Of a DNA stretch of 64,000 nucleotides, positions 61,177 through 64,000 are shown one piece after another. The stretch comes from Streptomyces griseoloalbus (GTDB lineage Bacteria; Actinomycetota; Actinomycetes; Streptomycetales; Streptomycetaceae). The notes under the pieces are model-generated. The model did no database searches, was not told where the DNA came from, and worked only from the letters and a program-made list of their open reading frames with translations. The stretch is from assembly GCA_014650015.1 (NCBI GenBank), contig BMUD01000013.1, forward strand, positions 69,069 through 133,068, given 5' to 3'. The position numbers were made by a program, and so were the translations under genes. How positions within the stretch are numbered: position 1 is the stretch's first letter; each line of letters opens with the position of its first letter.

Positions 61177-62649
61177 GTGGCAGAACAGCTCCCGGAGACC
61201 CCGGAGACTGCCGAGCAGGAGACCGCCGAGGAAGAGCCGGTCAAGCAGCGCAAGAACGGCCTGTACCCGGGCGTGTCCGACGAGCTGGCCGAGAGCATGA
61301 AGAGCGGCTGGGCCGACACCGAGCTGCGGGACCTGGAGCCGATCCCCCAGGCCGCCGAGACCGCCGCCCGCCGCGCGGCGCTCTCCGCCCGCTTCCCGGG
61401 GGAGCGTCTGGTCGTCCCCGCGGGCAACCTGAAGACCCGCTCGAACGACACCGAGTACCCCTTCCGCGCGTCGGTCGAGTACGCCCACCTCACCGGCAAC
61501 CAGACCGAGGACGGCGTCCTCGTACTGGAGCCGACGGCCGACGGCCATGAGGAGACGATCTACCTCCTGCCCCGCTCCGACCGTGAGAACGGCGAGTTCT
61601 GGCTGGACGGACAGGGTGAGCTGTGGGTCGGCCGCCGCCACTCGCTCACCGAGGCCGAGAAGCGGTACGGCATCCCCGCCTCCGACGTCCGCAAGCTGCC
61701 CGACGCGCTGCGTGAGGCCACCGGCCCGGTGCGGGTCGTGCGCGGCTACGACGCCGGGATCGAGGCGGCGCTGACCGACAAGGTCACGGCCGAGCGGGAC
61801 GAGGAGCTGCGCGTCTTCCTCTCCGAGATGCGGCTGGTCAAGGACGACTTCGAGGTCGGCGAGCTGCAGAAGGCCGTCGACTCCACCGTGCGCGGCTTCG
61901 AGGACGTCGTGAAGGTCCTCGACAAGGCCGAGGCGACCAGCGAGCGCTACATCGAGGGAACGTTCTTCCTGCGGGCCCGTGTCGAGGGCAACGACGTCGG
62001 CTACGGCTCCATCTGCGCGGCCGGCCCGCACGCCACCACCCTGCACTGGGTGCGCAACGACGGCCCGGTCCGCTCCGGCGACCTGCTGCTGCTCGACGCG
62101 GGCGTGGAGACGCACACGTACTACACGGCCGACGTCACGCGCACGCTGCCGATCAGCGGCCGGTACAGCGAGCTGCAGAAGAAGATCTACGACGCCGTGT
62201 ACGACGCCCAGGAGGCCGGTATCGCGGCGGTGAAGCCGGGCGCCAAGTACCGGGACTTCCACGACGCCGCGCAGCACGTGCTGGCCGAACGGCTGGTCGA
62301 GTGGGGCCTGGTCGAGGGGCCCGTGGAGCGGGTGCTGGAGCTGGGCCTGCAGCGCCGCTGGACGCTGCACGGTACCGGTCACATGCTCGGCATGGACGTC
62401 CACGACTGCGCCGCCGCGCGGACCGAGACGTACGTCGCCGGCACGCTGGAGCCGGGCATGGTGCTCACGGTCGAGCCGGGCCTGTACTTCCAGGCCGACG
62501 ACCTGACCGTGCCCGAGGAGTACCGGGGCATCGGCGTCCGCATCGAGGACGACATCCTGGTCACCGCCGACGGCAACCGGAACCTGTCCGCCGGGCTGCC
62601 CCGGCGGTCGGACGAGGTCGAGGCGTGGATGGCGTCCCTCAAGGGCTGA
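61177..62649 (+). CDS. pepP: Xaa-Pro aminopeptidase (aminopeptidase P)
   Basis: 490 residues from GTG 61177, nine bases after GAGGAGG; ATG 61168 lies directly on the ribosome site. Metal ligands of the pita-bread fold are in place: Asp in LLLDAGVETHTYYTADVTRT (two), His in LHGTGHMLGMDVHD, Glu in MVLTVEPGLYF and Glu in VRIEDDILVT. It removes N-terminal residues before proline. An acidic N-terminal tail (ETPETAEQETAEEEP) is typical of streptomycete enzymes. Confidence 0.95.
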   Translation: MAEQLPETPETAEQETAEEEPVKQRKNGLYPGVSDELAESMKSGWADTELRDLEPIPQAAETAARRAALSARFPGERLVVPAGNLKTRSNDTEYPFRASVEYAHLTGNQTEDGVLVLEPTADGHEETIYLLPRSDRENGEFWLDGQGELWVGRRHSLTEAEKRYGIPASDVRKLPDALREATGPVRVVRGYDAGIEAALTDKVTAERDEELRVFLSEMRLVKDDFEVGELQKAVDSTVRGFEDVVKVLDKAEATSERYIEGTFFLRARVEGNDVGYGSICAAGPHATTLHWVRNDGPVRSGDLLLLDAGVETHTYYTADVTRTLPISGRYSELQKKIYDAVYDAQEAGIAAVKPGAKYRDFHDAAQHVLAERLVEWGLVEGPVERVLELGLQRRWTLHGTGHMLGMDVHDCAAARTETYVAGTLEPGMVLTVEPGLYFQADDLTVPEEYRGIGVRIEDDILVTADGNRNLSAGLPRRSDEVEAWMASLKG

Positions 62650-62694
62650 CGCACGGCATGACGGCCGGGTACGCGCGCGTGCCCGGCCGTCTCG

Positions 62695-63159
62695 CTACAC
62701 CGCGACGAGCGGGGCGTCCTCGCGCCACTTGAGGATCTTGTCGAAGCTCACCACGGCGCCGCCCCGCCCCGGCTTGTTGCCGATGTGGACGTGGTCGGCG
62801 AGCTCCCGGATGAGGCACAGGCCCCGTCCGTGCTCGGCGTCGGACGGCACGGGACGGGCCGGCGGACGGGAGCGGCCCCCGGTCGCGGCGGGAAAGCCGG
62901 GACCCGCGTCGGCGACCTCGATGCGGCACTTCTCGCCGTCGAGATAGGCGGTGACCCGGTACGCCTCCGCGGTGCCACCCCGCGCGGTGCCCCCGCCGTG
63001 CTCGACCGCGTTCGCGCAGGCCTCGCTGAGGGCGACGGAGAGGTCGTAGGAGATGTCCGGGTCGACGCCCGCGGTCTCCATGGTGCCGAGCAGCAGGCGC
63101 CGGGCGAGCGGCACGCTGGCGGCGTCGCGCCGCAGATGGAGTGACCACCAGATGCTCAT
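62695..63159 (-). CDS. HATPase anti-sigma-type regulatory kinase
   Basis: 154 residues from ATG 63159 behind AGGAGG. N-box LSVALSEACANAVEHG, G1 VADAGPGFP, G2 HGRGLCLIREL. A compact Bergerat fold like RsbW. Convergent with pepP. With the SpoIIE phosphatase 1.7 kb away it could be one arm of a partner-switching module, though they are not in one operon. Confidence 0.88.
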   Translation of the reverse strand: MSIWWSLHLRRDAASVPLARRLLLGTMETAGVDPDISYDLSVALSEACANAVEHGGGTARGGTAEAYRVTAYLDGEKCRIEVADAGPGFPAATGGRSRPPARPVPSDAEHGRGLCLIRELADHVHIGNKPGRGGAVVSFDKILKWREDAPLVAV

Positions 63160-63379
63160 GCTCCAGCCTCCTGGCTGCGGCTCGACATACCGTTACGTAT
63201 TGCCCTGAGTCGTCGCCGGTAAGCGTGACGTTGACGTGACGCCGCCCATATGGCGGGTGTGTCGTGGGTTTGACCGGTGTATGTGGGACGTCCTGTGGCA
63301 GATGTGACCTTCCGGTCGTACCTCATCTTGCGGACCTGCCGTACGGCGGTTGGCGGACTGGTGCGATGATGAGCCCGCC

Positions 63380-64000
63380 ATGACTGCCCCCCACCCGCGC
63401 ACGATGCGCACCGGACGAGGGGTCCGGATCCTGCGGGCCGCGGTGTTCGCCGCGGTCTGTGTCGTGCTGGCCGGGGCAGGTCACACCCTCGCCTCCTGCG
63501 ACGCCGTCCCACTGTGGACGCTCGGCGCGGGATTCCTCGGGGCGGTCGTGGTCGCCGCGCCGCTCGCCGGACGCGTGCGGTCGCTGCCGTTGATCGCGGC
63601 GCTGCTGGCGTTCGGCCAGACGGCGCTGCACACGCTGTTCGGTCTGGGGCAGCACGGCGCACCCCCCGCGGGTTCGTCGTCCGCGCTCTCCGACGCCTCG
63701 TTGGTCGAGCAGGCCGCTCGGCTGCTGTGCGGGACCACCGCTGCGGGGATCAGCCCCGTTCAGGCCCGGCGCGTCCTCATCGAGGCGCGGATCCACCCCG
63801 GCGGGGCGGACGTCCACGCGGCGGACGCCGTGTCGACCGCCGCGGGTTCCCCGGCGTCCCTGCTGCCCTCGCTGCCGATGCTGCTCGGCCACATCCTCGC
63901 GGCGACGGCCACGGGATGGCTGCTGCGCCGCGGCGACCTGGCCCTGCTGCGGCTGAGCGAACTGTCGGCGCAGGGTGTCACCGAGGGCGCCCTCGTACGG
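63380..64000 (+). CDS. Multi-helix membrane protein, truncated by the window end
   Basis: 207 codons visible, no stop. At least four helices (AAVFAAVCVVLAGAGHTLAS, LGAGFLGAVVVAAPLAG, LIAALLAFGQTALHTLFGLG, MLLGHILAATATGWLL). The HTLASC and GQTALHTLFG patterns recall a conserved actinobacterial membrane protein near copper-related genes, but this is memory only. Confidence 0.75.
   Translation, partial: MTAPHPRTMRTGRGVRILRAAVFAAVCVVLAGAGHTLASCDAVPLWTLGAGFLGAVVVAAPLAGRVRSLPLIAALLAFGQTALHTLFGLGQHGAPPAGSSSALSDASLVEQAARLLCGTTAAGISPVQARRVLIEARIHPGGADVHAADAVSTAAGSPASLLPSLPMLLGHILAATATGWLLRRGDLALLRLSELSAQGVTEGALVR

Overview
The window is high-GC actinobacterial DNA with strong G/C bias at third codon positions, GTG starts and frequent GGAGG-type ribosome sites. 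Its gene order (tadA with its partner, sigF then sigN, upp, an SSI-type protease inhibitor, a TetR/MFS pair, aminopeptidase P) is what I remember from the Streptomyces core chromosome, roughly the SCO4050 to SCO3965 interval of S. coelicolor. That synteny is recollection and was not searched. I conclude Streptomyces.

Layout. 0-4.5 kb: an iron-box-controlled divergent locus with a penicillin-acylase/siderophore-type acyltransferase ORF and a cupin gene on one side and a siderophore-interacting flavoreductase and a HhH-GPD protein on the other. 4.5-12.7 kb: housekeeping genes (HerA-like ATPase, LytR_C protein, upp, tadA), a tRNA-Ser(CGA) and the paralogous sigma factors sigF and sigN. 13-17 kb: a MarR regulator, a DHA2 drug transporter with three Ig-like tail domains and a YceI protein carrying the same kind of domain. 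17-24 kb: an ANTAR regulator, a STAS protein, a large intergenic inverted repeat, a TetR regulator, and a decayed two-component/glycosyltransferase region in which only the response regulator is intact. 24-27 kb: MarR, membrane protein, K+ channel, tRNA-Arg(ACG), tRNA-Ser(GCT), SSI inhibitor. 27.6-32.3 kb: a 1563-residue PAS/pseudo-kinase/REC-like scaffold with a (GAPxPPQ)n repeat. 32-46 kb: TetR/MFS efflux pair, acyl-CoA ligase, ECF sigma factor, an isolated Prim-Pol protein, a PLP decarboxylase, a PucR regulator, and a TipA-like regulator with a VOC protein.

46.1-52.6 kb is an accessory island at tRNA-Ser(TGA). A 72-bp copy of the tRNA 3' part lies at each end and a degenerate copy lies in the middle next to the living integrase gene. 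The last codons of a second integrase survive at the far-left copy, so at least two elements appear to have entered this tRNA and decayed. The left part holds an IS5/IS427-like unit with MerR and NTF2-like genes inside its outer inverted repeats and a dead transposase. The right part holds int, a GntR/excisionase deletion hybrid, four small plasmid-type genes and a GntR-UTRA repressor with a twin operator.

52.6-64 kb: HtrA-like protease, glycerophosphodiesterase, two HATPase proteins, a SEC-C protein, a hairpin RNA candidate, a multiply frameshifted pseudogene, a second Prim-Pol-like gene, a GAF-SpoIIE phosphatase, aminopeptidase P and a truncated membrane protein. With sigF, sigN, the STAS protein, two HATPase kinases and one SpoIIE phosphatase, the window holds every class of part used in sigma-factor partner switching, although not as one operon.
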